Of a stretch of DNA of 64,000 nt, positions 1-7,669 are shown in pieces. The notes beneath the pieces are model-generated. The model ran no database searches. It worked only from the letters and a program-made list of their open reading frames with translations, and was not told the origin of the DNA. The stretch spans positions 31,242 to 95,241 of the forward strand of contig JBJEJW010000066.1 in assembly GCA_051878315.1 (NCBI GenBank), in the 5' to 3' direction. The position numbers and the translations under genes are program-made. This stretch comes from W0P28-013 sp051878315. GTDB taxonomy: Bacteria > Bacteroidota > Bacteroidia > Bacteroidales > Paludibacteraceae. Position 1 is the stretch's first letter, and each line of letters opens with the position of its first letter.

Positions 1-1111
1 ACACTTCTGTCTGATTTTCGGGATAATTGGTAATCACCAATTTGACGGGGTCGAAAATGGCACTGACACGCATGGCTTTGGGTTTTAGGTCTTCGCGTGC
101 GGCATATTCGAGCAACGACACATCAATCATACCTTCCACTTTGGTGTAACCGATTTTGTCGATAAAGTTGCGAATTGCTTGTGGCGTATAACCGCGACGG
201 CGCAGACCGCACACGGTCGGCATACGCGGGTCGTCCCAACCGGCTACAAGGCCTTCTTGCACGAGTTGCAACATTTTGCGTTTGCTCATCACCGTGTAGG
301 TGATGTTCAGACGGTTAAATTCGCGCTGTTTCGGTCGATAATCGCCTTCGACAAATTGATCGAGAAACCAATCGTACAGCGGACGATGCACTTCGAACTC
401 GAGTGTACAGATGGAATGCGTAACGCCTTCGAAATAGTCGCTTTGACCGTGAGCAAAGTCATACATCGGATAAACTTTCCATGTAAAGCCTGTGCGGTGG
501 TGCGGATGCGACGTGATAATGCGGTACATAATCGGGTCGCGAAAGTGCATATTCGGGTGTGCCATATCGATTTTGGCACGCAATACCATCGAGCCTTCGG
601 CAAATTCGCCGCGGTTCATCCGCTCGAACAAATCGAGGTTTTCCGCTATCGGGCGGTTGCGGAACGGACTGTTCGTACCGGCTTCGGTCGGTGTACCTTT
701 CTGTTGTGCAATCGTTTCGGCCGACTGTTCATCTACATACGCTTTTCCCTCTTTGATGAATCGGATGGCCAAATCGTATAACTGTTGGAAATAGTCGGAC
801 GCATAATAGATATTTTGCCATTTGAAGCCCAACCATTTAATATCTTCGGTGATGGAATCAACATATTCCACATCTTCTTTCACGGGGTTTGTGTCGTCGA
901 AACGCAGGTTGCAGGTGCCGTTGTATTTTTCGGCTATGCCGAAATCCATACAAATGGCTTTGACGTGTCCGATGTGCAGATAGCCGTTCGGCTCGGGCGG
1001 AAATCGTGTTTGAATACGGCCGTTGTTGCGTCCTTCCTGTAAGTCGTTTTCTACGATTTGTTCGATAAAGTTCAAACTTTTTTTTGGAGTTTCTTCCACT
1101 ATTGTTGTCAT
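1..1111 (-). CDS. glnS: Glutaminyl-tRNA synthetase, N-terminal part (cut by window edge)
   Basis: Class I aminoacyl-tRNA synthetase that charges tRNA-Gln in the cytoplasm. About 370 codons are visible from the ATG at 1109-1111; the 3' end lies to the left of the window. The class I signature is FPPEPNGYLHIGHVKAI, with HIGH at residues 46-49. The second ATP-site motif reads MSKRK (near residue 275), which replaces KMSKS. DTNP and the GlnRS-type block around LRFDDTNPVKEDVEYV favour GlnRS, although the related GltX/GlnS split is based on recognition rather than alignment. A TAATTTTG element on the minus strand at 1132-1139 is a plausible promoter just upstream. It is divergent from the tRNA cluster. 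Confidence 0.93.
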   Translation of the reverse strand, partial: MTTIVEETPKKSLNFIEQIVENDLQEGRNNGRIQTRFPPEPNGYLHIGHVKAICMDFGIAEKYNGTCNLRFDDTNPVKEDVEYVDSITEDIKWLGFKWQNIYYASDYFQQLYDLAIRFIKEGKAYVDEQSAETIAQQKGTPTEAGTNSPFRNRPIAENLDLFERMNRGEFAEGSMVLRAKIDMAHPNMHFRDPIMYRIITSHPHHRTGFTWKVYPMYDFAHGQSDYFEGVTHSICTLEFEVHRPLYDWFLDQFVEGDYRPKQREFNRLNITYTVMSKRKMLQLVQEGLVAGWDDPRMPTVCGLRRRGYTPQAIRNFIDKIGYTKVEGMIDVSLLEYAAREDLKPKAMRVSAIFDPVKLVITNYPENQTEV

Positions 1112-1131
1112 AACTTGAAAATTTAGTGATG

Positions 1132-1139
1132 CAAAATTA
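1132..1139 (-). promoter_or_regulatory. Bacteroidota -7 element upstream of glnS
   Basis: TAATTTTG on the minus strand matches the TAnnTTTG -7 consensus and lies about 20 nt upstream of the glnS ATG. Motif match only. Confidence 0.5.
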
Positions 1140-1220
1140 CTTTTTTTTCTTCAAAGCACCGCTATAATCTGCCTGAAATCAACACGAACAAAAAAAAATG
1201 ATATTTTTTATCGAAAAAAT

Positions 1221-1251
1221 TTGGTGGGTTCAAAAAAAAGCTGTACCTTTG
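1221..1251 (+). promoter_or_regulatory. Promoter of the tRNA cluster
   Basis: TTG (1221-1223), a 20-nt spacer and TACCTTTG (1244-1251) fit the Bacteroidota -33/-7 promoter layout. The site lies about 40 nt before the first tRNA. Confidence 0.65.
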
Positions 1252-1292
1252 CACCGCATTTCGGAAGAGAATTGCACACACTTTGATTTATT

Positions 1293-1365
<73 letters not shown>

Positions 1366-1374
1366 CATTCGCAA

Positions 1375-1399
1375 AAAGCAGTATGAGACTGCTTTTTTT
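1375..1399 (+). terminator. Hairpin with T-run between tRNA-Gly and tRNA-Leu
   Basis: AAAAGCAGT pairs with ACTGCTTTT across a short loop, followed by further T residues. It may be a terminator or a processing site within the tRNA transcript. Confidence 0.5.
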
Positions 1400-1414
1400 C
1401 TTGAAAAGTCTGTT

Positions 1415-1499
1415 GCCCAAGTGGCGGAATTGGTAGACGCGCACGTTTCAGGTGCGTGTGTCGCGAGATGTGCAGGTTCGAGTCCTGTCTTGGGCACCA
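1415..1499 (+). tRNA. tRNA-Leu (CAG)
   Basis: A class II tRNA with a long variable arm. The acceptor arms GCCCAAG and CTTGGGC pair. The anticodon stem is CACGT/GCGTG around loop TTCAGGT, giving anticodon CAG. A CCA follows the discriminator base (1497-1499). Confidence 0.95.
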
Positions 1500-1501
1500 T
1501 T

Positions 1502-1585
1502 GCGTAGGTGGTGAAATTGGTATACACGCTACTTTGAGGGGGTAGTGGTCGCAAGATCGTGTGAGTTCGAGTCTCATCCTACGCA
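1502..1585 (+). tRNA. tRNA-Leu (GAG), integration target
   Basis: A class II tRNA. The acceptor arms GCGTAGG and CCTACGC pair. The anticodon stem CTACT/GGTAG encloses TTGAGGG, giving anticodon GAG. Its last 56 nt, from the anticodon stem to one base past the 3' end, are repeated exactly at 2926-2981. It starts only 2 nt after the CCA of the preceding tRNA-Leu. Confidence 0.95.
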
Positions 1586-1586
1586 C
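1531..1586 (+). repeat. 56-bp direct repeat, left copy (att-like)
   Basis: Identical to 2926-2981 over 56 bases. The bases on either side differ between the two copies. It covers the anticodon loop to the 3' end of tRNA-Leu(GAG), the usual crossover segment for tyrosine recombinases that target tRNA genes. Confidence 0.85.
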
Positions 1587-1590
1587 GATG

Positions 1591-1620
1591 AGATAGGTTC
1601 TTCGGAGCCTGTCTTTTTTT
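1591..1620 (+). terminator. Rho-independent terminator after tRNA-Leu (GAG)
   Basis: AGATAGGTTC pairs fully with GAGCCTGTCT (with G-T pairs) around a TTCG tetraloop, followed by a run of T. Confidence 0.85.
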
Positions 1621-1917
1621 TGTTGAAAAATGGCGAGTTTTAACATTTTATTCTAAAAAGTTTTTTTAGAATATTTTTTTGTAATTTTGCAACGCAAATT
1701 GCGCGTGTTATGTGCGCGAGTGAGTATGCTCGTATGTGCTTGCTTACGTGCGAATTATATATGACTGATAACATGAAATACCAAATAGAAATAATGTTGG
1801 ACCGTGAGATTGTAGCGGCTTTTCTAACATGCAATACTCCATCTTTGTGGACACCCTCGCTGCGTTCTATAATAACGAATGCGATGAACTGACATTAAAT
1901 ATTTAAAACGCACACTA
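1621..1917. other. AT-rich spacer at the left side of the tRNA-Leu insertion
   Basis: About 300 nt without a convincing gene. A TAATTTTG element (1682-1689) could start a transcript towards the DUF4846 gene. Short frames exist here (a 43-codon frame from 1761 and a 25-codon frame from 1829), but neither shows a recognisable family. They could be remnants of genes lost from an inserted element. Confidence 0.5.
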
Positions 1918-2706
1918 ATGACGAAACGTGTTTTGATTACAGTATTTGTATGCATTGGGCTTATCAGTATTCTTGGTGGCTACGCATATTATTCTTTTAG
2001 GGTAAGTAACCCATTCAATGCCAATACCATAAGCGACATTCCTTTGCCTGTTGGTTATGAACGTGTACAGGTTGAGAAAGGGAGTTTTGGTGAGTATTTG
2101 CGTTCTCTTCCATTAAAACCAAATGGCACTAAGGTATATCTGTATCGCACTAGAAAACTTGCCAATTACCAATGGCTTTCAACTGGCGTTGTAGATTTGC
2201 CCTTACTCTCCAATGACGAACAATGCGCTGACGTATGTATGCATTTGTGGGGGGAATATATGTTCCATTCTAAGAAGTATGGTAACCTGAGTTTTACTAC
2301 TGTCAACGGAACAAAACTTCAGTATTCCGGAGGAGGCAACCGCCGAGCATTTGAGCAATATATGCGCAAAGTATATGGACTCTGTAACACAACTTCGTTG
2401 CATTGTTCGTTGCATTCAAGAGAACTTAAGGATATGAAAATCGGTGATGTATTCGTTTATCCGCATCGTAGAATCGCAGGAAAAGACCGATATGGCCATG
2501 CAGTGATGGTGGCGGATATGGCTGTTAATCGATTAACCGGTAAGAAAATCTTTCTTTTAGTCGAAGGCAATACTCCTGCACGCGATATTCATATTCTTCG
2601 CCATCTCAATCCTTTCCGTAATCCATGGTATCAATTAGACGAAAATGACCAAGTCGTACGTTTGCTCTGTTTTCGTTTTACCAACGGCCAATTGAAACAT
2701 TTCTAA
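1918..2706 (+). CDS. DUF4846 family protein, membrane-anchored or exported
   Basis: 262 residues. An N-terminal hydrophobic segment (about residues 5-27) suggests an uncleaved anchor or signal peptide. The mature part carries features recalled for the DUF4846 family: PLPVGYERV, then GSFGEYLRSLPL (about 55-67), an ECADV-like block here read as QCADVCMHLWGEY, and a late GHAVMVADMA segment. The molecular function of the family is not known to me. The gene lies alone between the two copies of the 56-bp tRNA repeat and looks more AT-rich than flanking housekeeping genes, so it is probably cargo of the lost element. The start ATG at 1918 is the first in frame. Confidence 0.75.
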   Translation: MTKRVLITVFVCIGLISILGGYAYYSFRVSNPFNANTISDIPLPVGYERVQVEKGSFGEYLRSLPLKPNGTKVYLYRTRKLANYQWLSTGVVDLPLLSNDEQCADVCMHLWGEYMFHSKKYGNLSFTTVNGTKLQYSGGGNRRAFEQYMRKVYGLCNTTSLHCSLHSRELKDMKIGDVFVYPHRRIAGKDRYGHAVMVADMAVNRLTGKKIFLLVEGNTPARDIHILRHLNPFRNPWYQLDENDQVVRLLCFRFTNGQLKHF

Positions 2707-2730
2707 TTTCCTCTACTCAACAACTAGAAA

Positions 2731-2905
2731 AGCTTCAAGTATGCTTCTTCCCTCGGTGCTATCATCGGTGACACCGTAGGTTTTGTCTATGAATTTGACA
2801 ATATCAAAACCACCAAGTTCCCTCTTTCCCAAGAAATAAGTCGCCCTACTGACGATTCTGTGATGACGGTTGCTTTAGCCGATTGGTTTGCAAATACCGA
2901 CTGAA
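2731..2905 (+). pseudogene. ADP-ribosylglycohydrolase (DraG-like), N-terminal fragment
   Basis: The frame ending at the TGA near 2903-2905 reads SSLGAIIGDTVGFVYEF, then NIKTTKFPL and RPTDDSVMTVALADW. This is the conserved start of ADP-ribosylglycohydrolases, including the GAIIGD and TDDSVMT metal/ribose-site motifs. There is no in-frame ATG: a TAG lies about 10 codons before the homology begins. After the TGA the same frame continues family-like (TEEQLIETL) for about 10 codons and then runs directly into the second tRNA-Leu repeat at 2926. The gene is therefore truncated at both ends and inactive. Confidence 0.75.
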
Positions 2906-2925
2906 CGGAAGAACAACTAATCGAA

Positions 2926-2981
2926 ACTTTGAGGGGGTAGTGGTCGCAAGATCGTGTGAGTTCGAGTCTCATCCTACGCAC
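2926..2981 (+). repeat. 56-bp direct repeat, right copy (tRNA-Leu 3' fragment)
   Basis: An exact copy of 1531-1586. It contains only the 3' part of tRNA-Leu(GAG), lacking the 5' acceptor strand and D-arm, so it is not a functional tRNA. It marks the right end of the putative inserted segment. Confidence 0.85.
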
Positions 2982-2996
2982 AAATAATAATCACAC

Positions 2997-3028
2997 AAAA
3001 AGACATCTTCTATTGAAGGTGTCTTTTT
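2997..3028 (+). terminator. Terminator downstream of the right tRNA repeat
   Basis: AAAAAGACATCTTC pairs with GAAGGTGTCTTTTT around TATT, ending in a T-run. It may be the original terminator of the tRNA operon, displaced by the insertion. It can also act on the converging PPDK-like gene. Confidence 0.75.
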
Positions 3029-3080
3029 GCGTATGTGCCTCGTTGTTGTCAAAATTCAATAGAGGCATTTTTGTATCAAT

Positions 3081-6035
3081 TCAAAGCACTACGCCGAAAC
3101 TTTTTTTGCCGTCAATCTTGACGGTGGCGGGTCGTGGCAGGCGCACATGGCGCACATATTCGGTTTCGTCGATGGCGGGCAGTGCGTCGAGGGTGGCGTA
3201 ATCGATATAGCCGTCGCCGATGTAGGGATTGATGGTGAAATAACCTACACCGAACGAGGTGAGATTCTGGAAAAAGTGTGTGCCTTGACTCGGATCAATG
3301 CGGTAGTTTTGCAGACCACATTCCACAATGACTTTGGCCATGGCTATGTGAGGCCATTTGACGGGAATACCAAGCCACGGATCGCTCGAACCCCAGCGCC
3401 CGGGACCGATGAGTATGTAGTGGCGGCCTTCGCGCTGCATTTGATCGTTGATTTTGGCAATATCGTAGGCGGTTTGTTGGTTGTTTGCCGGAGCGAAATT
3501 GTCGGTTTTCACGTACACAATATCGTACAAATCGTTGGTGATGCCGTGTCCAAGGGCTTGTTTGGCGATAATTAATGCATCGTGTTCTGTCACAGCCGAA
3601 AGATCTTCGTCTATCATCTCTTTGTTGTCCACAATGGGGCGTATTTGCAGCAGATAGAGTTGGCATTGTCGGGTGTCAGCGTTGATGTTGGCAGCAAATT
3701 CTATTTCGACGGGTCGTCCCATTTCGCGTTCGCCCATGACCAAAATATGGTCGATGGCTTCGGCTAACGGCACGGCATCGTGTTGCAAAATATTGGCGAA
3801 AGTGATGATTTTCCGTCCGCCGTCGTACAGTCCGTCGTAGATGGCTTGGTCGTATGGATCGAACGTGGAGGCTATGTAAGCGATTGAGCCATCGTTTTCG
3901 GCATCCTTTACGCTGAGAGTCAGTAGGTTAAATCCGTCGTTGACTTTGGGCGTGAATGCCGTTTCGTGCGTATCGATGGCGTAGAATCGGGTTTGTGTTT
4001 CGCGCAATGCTAAATCGAGTGTGCTGGTTTGCAGTATGTTGTGCGGATGGCGTGGCGAAAAACGCAATGTCATGCCGCCGTCCACGATGTATTTTCCCAG
4101 ACCGAGCGCTATGTTTGCTACGCCGTCTGCGGCTTTTTCGTCGCCGATGGGATAGAAGTTGAGCGAGCGTGCTACACCCGATAGCGATGGGTAGTAGTGT
4201 GTACCGTAAGTTTGCCCGACGACTTCCTGTAGAACGATGGCCATTTTCTCTTGGTCGATAACGTTGCTTGTGGCAGTCATGTAGGCTTTGCTATCCTTGT
4301 AGTACACCGAGGCGTACACGGCTTTGATGGCTTCGCAAACCGTCATCAGCGTGTGTGTCTTATTGTTTTCGCTGAACGGTACCATGTACGTAGAGTAGAT
4401 GCCGGCAAATGGTTGATAATGAGAATCTTCCAACAGGCTCGACGAGCGAATGGCTATGGGACCTTTGATGGTGGTGAGCATGGCGTAGAGGTCGCCTAAC
4501 AAGTGTTTTGATAATTTTGCGTCGAGGAATGCGGCGAGTATCTCTTCGTCAGGAGCATCGCTCAAAGCGATAGGATAAAGATTGTTCGATGTCATAAATT
4601 CGTCGAAAACATCGGTACACAACACAACGGTGCGCGGAATATTGATGGTGGTGTTGGCAAATTCCATATTGTTTTCGTTGCGTTTCAGCATGGCGTCGAT
4701 GAAAGCGAGACCGCGCGCCTTGCCGCCGAGCGATCCGTCGCCTATACGAGCGAAGTTAGAATAAGTATCGAATCGATCGCGTAGAAATACCGCGATTACG
4801 CCACGGTTTTTGATGCGGCGATAGTCAACGATGGCATCGAAAATAATGCGTCGCGCTTCGTCAATGTCGCGTACATGGTCTATCGATAGTTGTCGCAGAA
4901 ATTCGGCCAGCGGAAACATGGCACGTGAGTAGAGCCAGCGCGATACATCGTTGTGCGCCAAGTGATTGTAGAGCGAATCGCCCGGAATTTGGAAAATCTG
5001 ATTTTGTAGATCTTTCAAGTTACGGCACACGGCCACTTGTGTGCCTGTAGCGGGATTGCGGAACACGAAATCGCCAAATCCGAATTTCGTGATGATGGCA
5101 TCGCGCAGTTCGAGGTCGAGCGTTTTGCTGTTTTTGTTGATGAACGACCCGCGCAATAGTTCGGCGTGTTGGTAGTTGGCTGTGTCCGACGATTGCAGTA
5201 TCAATGGCAAAAATGGGTCGTGTTGGCGTATGTATTGACAGAGTTCGACACCTGCATCTTTTTGTATATTACCGCCGCGCGGGAAATCGACATCGGAAAT
5301 GACACCGAGAATATTTGCTTTGTATTTTTCGTAAATACTGATGGCCTCTTCGTACGAACGCGTCAACATAACTTTCGGGCGGCCACGCATACGCAACATC
5401 TGTTCGTGTTCGTTGAGGGCTTCGGTCATAAATGAGCGCGACTGTGTGAACACCACTTTATATACATGCGGCAGAAACGACGAATAAAATCGGACGGAAT
5501 CTTCGACTAACAAAATTATCTGTACGCCTACCGATGCTACGTCCGCTTCTACGTTCATCAGGTCTTCCAGCAGTTTGATGATGGCCAGCAGTAAATCGCT
5601 GTTGCCCAGCCAACTAAACACATAGTCGATGGCACTCAAGTCTTTGTTGTGCAGCAACTCGGTCATTTGGCGCGAGAATGGCGTCAGCAACACGATGGGC
5701 AGTTCGGGGAAATTCTGTTTGACGTTTTTGGCGTATTCAAATGTGTCGATGCTCTCGTTGTTGGGCATCAGGATAACAAGGTCGAACGGACGTTGGTGCA
5801 GCAATCGGGTGGCGGCTTTTTCGTCGTTGGCAAGGGTGAAGCGTGGCGGATAGCGCAGGTTGAGTGAGTGGTACTCGTTGAAAATCTGTTCATCGATGCG
5901 CCCGTCTTCTTCCAGCATAAACGCATCGTAGTTGCTGGCGATGAGTAGCACGTTGTAGATGCGTTTGTTCATCAGATGGGCAAACGACGTATCCTTAAAG
6001 TAGAGTTTACCGATGTTGAGCGCGTTGGTGGACAT
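3081..6035 (-). CDS. PPDK/PEP-synthase N-terminal domain protein with receiver-like domains
   Basis: 984 residues from the ATG at 6033-6035. Upstream codons to 6146 are rejected because a TATTTTTG promoter-like element lies just before 6035. Residues about 26-145 look like a receiver fold in which the phospho-Asp position reads LVILMPNNES (no Asp). Residues about 171-300 are a second receiver-like unit with ILLVEDS and VISDVDFPRGG (candidate Asp248). From about residue 435 follows a PPDK_N/PEP-pyruvate binding region with GSLGGKARGLAF, AIRSSSLLEDS, PFAGIYSTY and QIRPIV. I see no THAA-type phosphohistidine swivel domain and no PEP-binding barrel, so it is probably not a working PEP synthase. 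Bacteroidota genomes carry similar proteins annotated as PEP synthase; the true role is unknown. Divergent from gdhA. Confidence 0.8.
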   Translation of the reverse strand: MSTNALNIGKLYFKDTSFAHLMNKRIYNVLLIASNYDAFMLEEDGRIDEQIFNEYHSLNLRYPPRFTLANDEKAATRLLHQRPFDLVILMPNNESIDTFEYAKNVKQNFPELPIVLLTPFSRQMTELLHNKDLSAIDYVFSWLGNSDLLLAIIKLLEDLMNVEADVASVGVQIILLVEDSVRFYSSFLPHVYKVVFTQSRSFMTEALNEHEQMLRMRGRPKVMLTRSYEEAISIYEKYKANILGVISDVDFPRGGNIQKDAGVELCQYIRQHDPFLPLILQSSDTANYQHAELLRGSFINKNSKTLDLELRDAIITKFGFGDFVFRNPATGTQVAVCRNLKDLQNQIFQIPGDSLYNHLAHNDVSRWLYSRAMFPLAEFLRQLSIDHVRDIDEARRIIFDAIVDYRRIKNRGVIAVFLRDRFDTYSNFARIGDGSLGGKARGLAFIDAMLKRNENNMEFANTTINIPRTVVLCTDVFDEFMTSNNLYPIALSDAPDEEILAAFLDAKLSKHLLGDLYAMLTTIKGPIAIRSSSLLEDSHYQPFAGIYSTYMVPFSENNKTHTLMTVCEAIKAVYASVYYKDSKAYMTATSNVIDQEKMAIVLQEVVGQTYGTHYYPSLSGVARSLNFYPIGDEKAADGVANIALGLGKYIVDGGMTLRFSPRHPHNILQTSTLDLALRETQTRFYAIDTHETAFTPKVNDGFNLLTLSVKDAENDGSIAYIASTFDPYDQAIYDGLYDGGRKIITFANILQHDAVPLAEAIDHILVMGEREMGRPVEIEFAANINADTRQCQLYLLQIRPIVDNKEMIDEDLSAVTEHDALIIAKQALGHGITNDLYDIVYVKTDNFAPANNQQTAYDIAKINDQMQREGRHYILIGPGRWGSSDPWLGIPVKWPHIAMAKVIVECGLQNYRIDPSQGTHFFQNLTSFGVGYFTINPYIGDGYIDYATLDALPAIDETEYVRHVRLPRPATVKIDGKKSFGVVL

Positions 6036-6190
6036 AATGACTGATTTTATTTTGCAAAAATACGGAAAATTTCTCGCAAAAAGTTTGCTCGAATTAAAAA
6101 TTATTGCTAAACTTGCCATTGAATTGCGAGGCATGTTGATAACCACCTCACAATGATTCGTATAACCTTAATTTTCAAAATAATACCATC

Positions 6191-7525
6191 ATGGATGTAC
6201 AAAATTTAATGAATGCGCTCGAGGCGAAACACCCCGGTGAACGCGAGTATTTGCAGGCAGTGCGCGAAGTGCTGTTGTCTATTGAGGACGTTTATGCTAA
6301 ACATCCCGAGTTCGAAAAAGCCAAAATCATCGAACGTATGGTTGAGCCCGACCGTATTTCGACGTTTCGCGTGGCTTGGACCGACGACCGCGGCAATGTG
6401 CAGGTTAATTTGGGCTATCGTATTCAGTTCAACAATGCCATCGGCCCTTACAAAGGCGGTTTGCGCTTTCACCCATCGGTCAATTTATCCATTCTGAAAT
6501 TTTTGGGCTTTGAACAAACATTCAAAAATGCGCTGACTACACTGCCTATGGGCGGTGGTAAAGGCGGCTCCGATTTCAATCCCAAAGGCAAATCGGATGC
6601 CGAAGTGATGCGTTTTTGCCAAGCCTTTATGCTCGAATTGTGGCGCCAAATTGGCCCCGATACCGATGTCCCGGCCGGCGATATAGGCGTTGGCGGTCGC
6701 GAAATTGGCTATTTGTATGGCATGTATAAAAAATTGGCGCGCGAAAATACCGGCGTTCTTACAGGTAAAGGACTGGAATTCGGGGGTTCGCTGGTGCGTC
6801 CCGAAGCAACCGGTTTTGGCGCACTCTATTTCGTCAATCAGATGCTCGAAACTGCCGGACATACACTCAAAGGCAAAACGGTGGCGGTGTCGGGATTTGG
6901 CAATGTTGCGTGGGGCGCGGTTACGAAAGCAACGCAACTTGGTGCAAAAGTCGTAACTATTTCAGGACCTGACGGTTATATCTACGACGAAAATGGCATC
7001 ACGGGCGAAAAAATCGACTATATGCTCGAATTGCGTGCTACTTGTAACGATGTCGTAGCACCGTATGCCGAAAAATTCGGGGCAAAATTTATTCCCGGAC
7101 ACAAACCGTGGGAAGTAAAAGTCGATGTGGCGTTGCCGTGCGCTACACAAAACGAATTGAATGGTGACGATGCACGTCAACTCATTGATAATCATGTTCT
7201 TTGTGTTGGCGAGGTGTCGAATATGGGTTGCACACCCGAAGCCATTGACCTATTTGTGGAACACAAAGTGCTGTTTGCTCCGGGCAAGGCTGTGAACGCC
7301 GGTGGCGTGGCAACATCCGGCCTCGAAATGACGCAAAACGCCATGCATATTAGCTGGTCGGCCGACGAGGTCGATAACCGCTTGCATCAGATTATGGCCG
7401 ACATTCATGCACAATGTGTCAAACACGGTCGGCAGTCCGATGGCTATATCAACTATGTGAAAGGCGCCAATGTGGCCGGTTTCCTCAAAGTGGCTAAAGC
7501 CATGTTGGCACAAGGCATCGTATAA
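6191..7525 (+). CDS. gdhA: NADP-type glutamate dehydrogenase
   Basis: 444 residues, the usual length of hexameric bacterial glutamate dehydrogenases. It reductively aminates 2-oxoglutarate with ammonium to glutamate (or the reverse) in the cytosol. Substrate-site motifs are GPYKGGLRF (85-93, Lys88) and PMGGGKGGSDF (119-129, Lys124), and the DVPAGDIGVGGRE block follows. The nucleotide-binding glycine motif is SGFGNVAWG (234-242). NADP preference is inferred from overall similarity to the biosynthetic subfamily. It stands alone between a divergent PPDK-like gene and serC. A weak hairpin (AAAGAGA ... TCTCTTT, 7558-7579) follows the stop. Confidence 0.95.
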   Translation: MDVQNLMNALEAKHPGEREYLQAVREVLLSIEDVYAKHPEFEKAKIIERMVEPDRISTFRVAWTDDRGNVQVNLGYRIQFNNAIGPYKGGLRFHPSVNLSILKFLGFEQTFKNALTTLPMGGGKGGSDFNPKGKSDAEVMRFCQAFMLELWRQIGPDTDVPAGDIGVGGREIGYLYGMYKKLARENTGVLTGKGLEFGGSLVRPEATGFGALYFVNQMLETAGHTLKGKTVAVSGFGNVAWGAVTKATQLGAKVVTISGPDGYIYDENGITGEKIDYMLELRATCNDVVAPYAEKFGAKFIPGHKPWEVKVDVALPCATQNELNGDDARQLIDNHVLCVGEVSNMGCTPEAIDLFVEHKVLFAPGKAVNAGGVATSGLEMTQNAMHISWSADEVDNRLHQIMADIHAQCVKHGRQSDGYINYVKGANVAGFLKVAKAMLAQGIV

Positions 7526-7625
7526 CGACTCTTGTCGGGAATCGCTTTTGTAAGTCGAAAGAGATGTGGCTGACATGCTGCGTCTCTTTTCGCTTCGGAA
7601 ACTTGGTGATTTCAGAAAAAAAGAG

Positions 7626-7633
7626 TAATTTTG
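7626..7633 (+). promoter_or_regulatory. Bacteroidota -7 element upstream of serC
   Basis: TAATTTTG, 37 nt before the serC ATG and downstream of the gdhA stop, supports separate transcription of serC. Confidence 0.55.
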
Positions 7634-7669
7634 TCCCATTAAATCGTATAAAACACACATACAACGACT

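Noticed and set aside
1710..1892. 60-codon frame upstream of the DUF4846 gene
   Set aside because: No recognisable family, Cys/Met-rich start without hydrophobic or domain pattern, and it sits in an AT-rich decayed spacer; kept only as part of the spacer description.
2926..2981. Second tRNA-Leu gene
   Set aside because: Only the 3' 56 nt are present; there is no 5' acceptor strand or D-arm, so it cannot fold as a tRNA.
6134..6142. TGTTGATAA as a DnaA box between the PPDK-like gene and gdhA
   Set aside because: A single isolated copy without AT-rich spacer or neighbouring boxes; expected by chance.
7558..7588. Hairpin after gdhA as a strong terminator
   Set aside because: The stem is short, the loop is long and the T-run is interrupted, so it is mentioned only in the gdhA entry.
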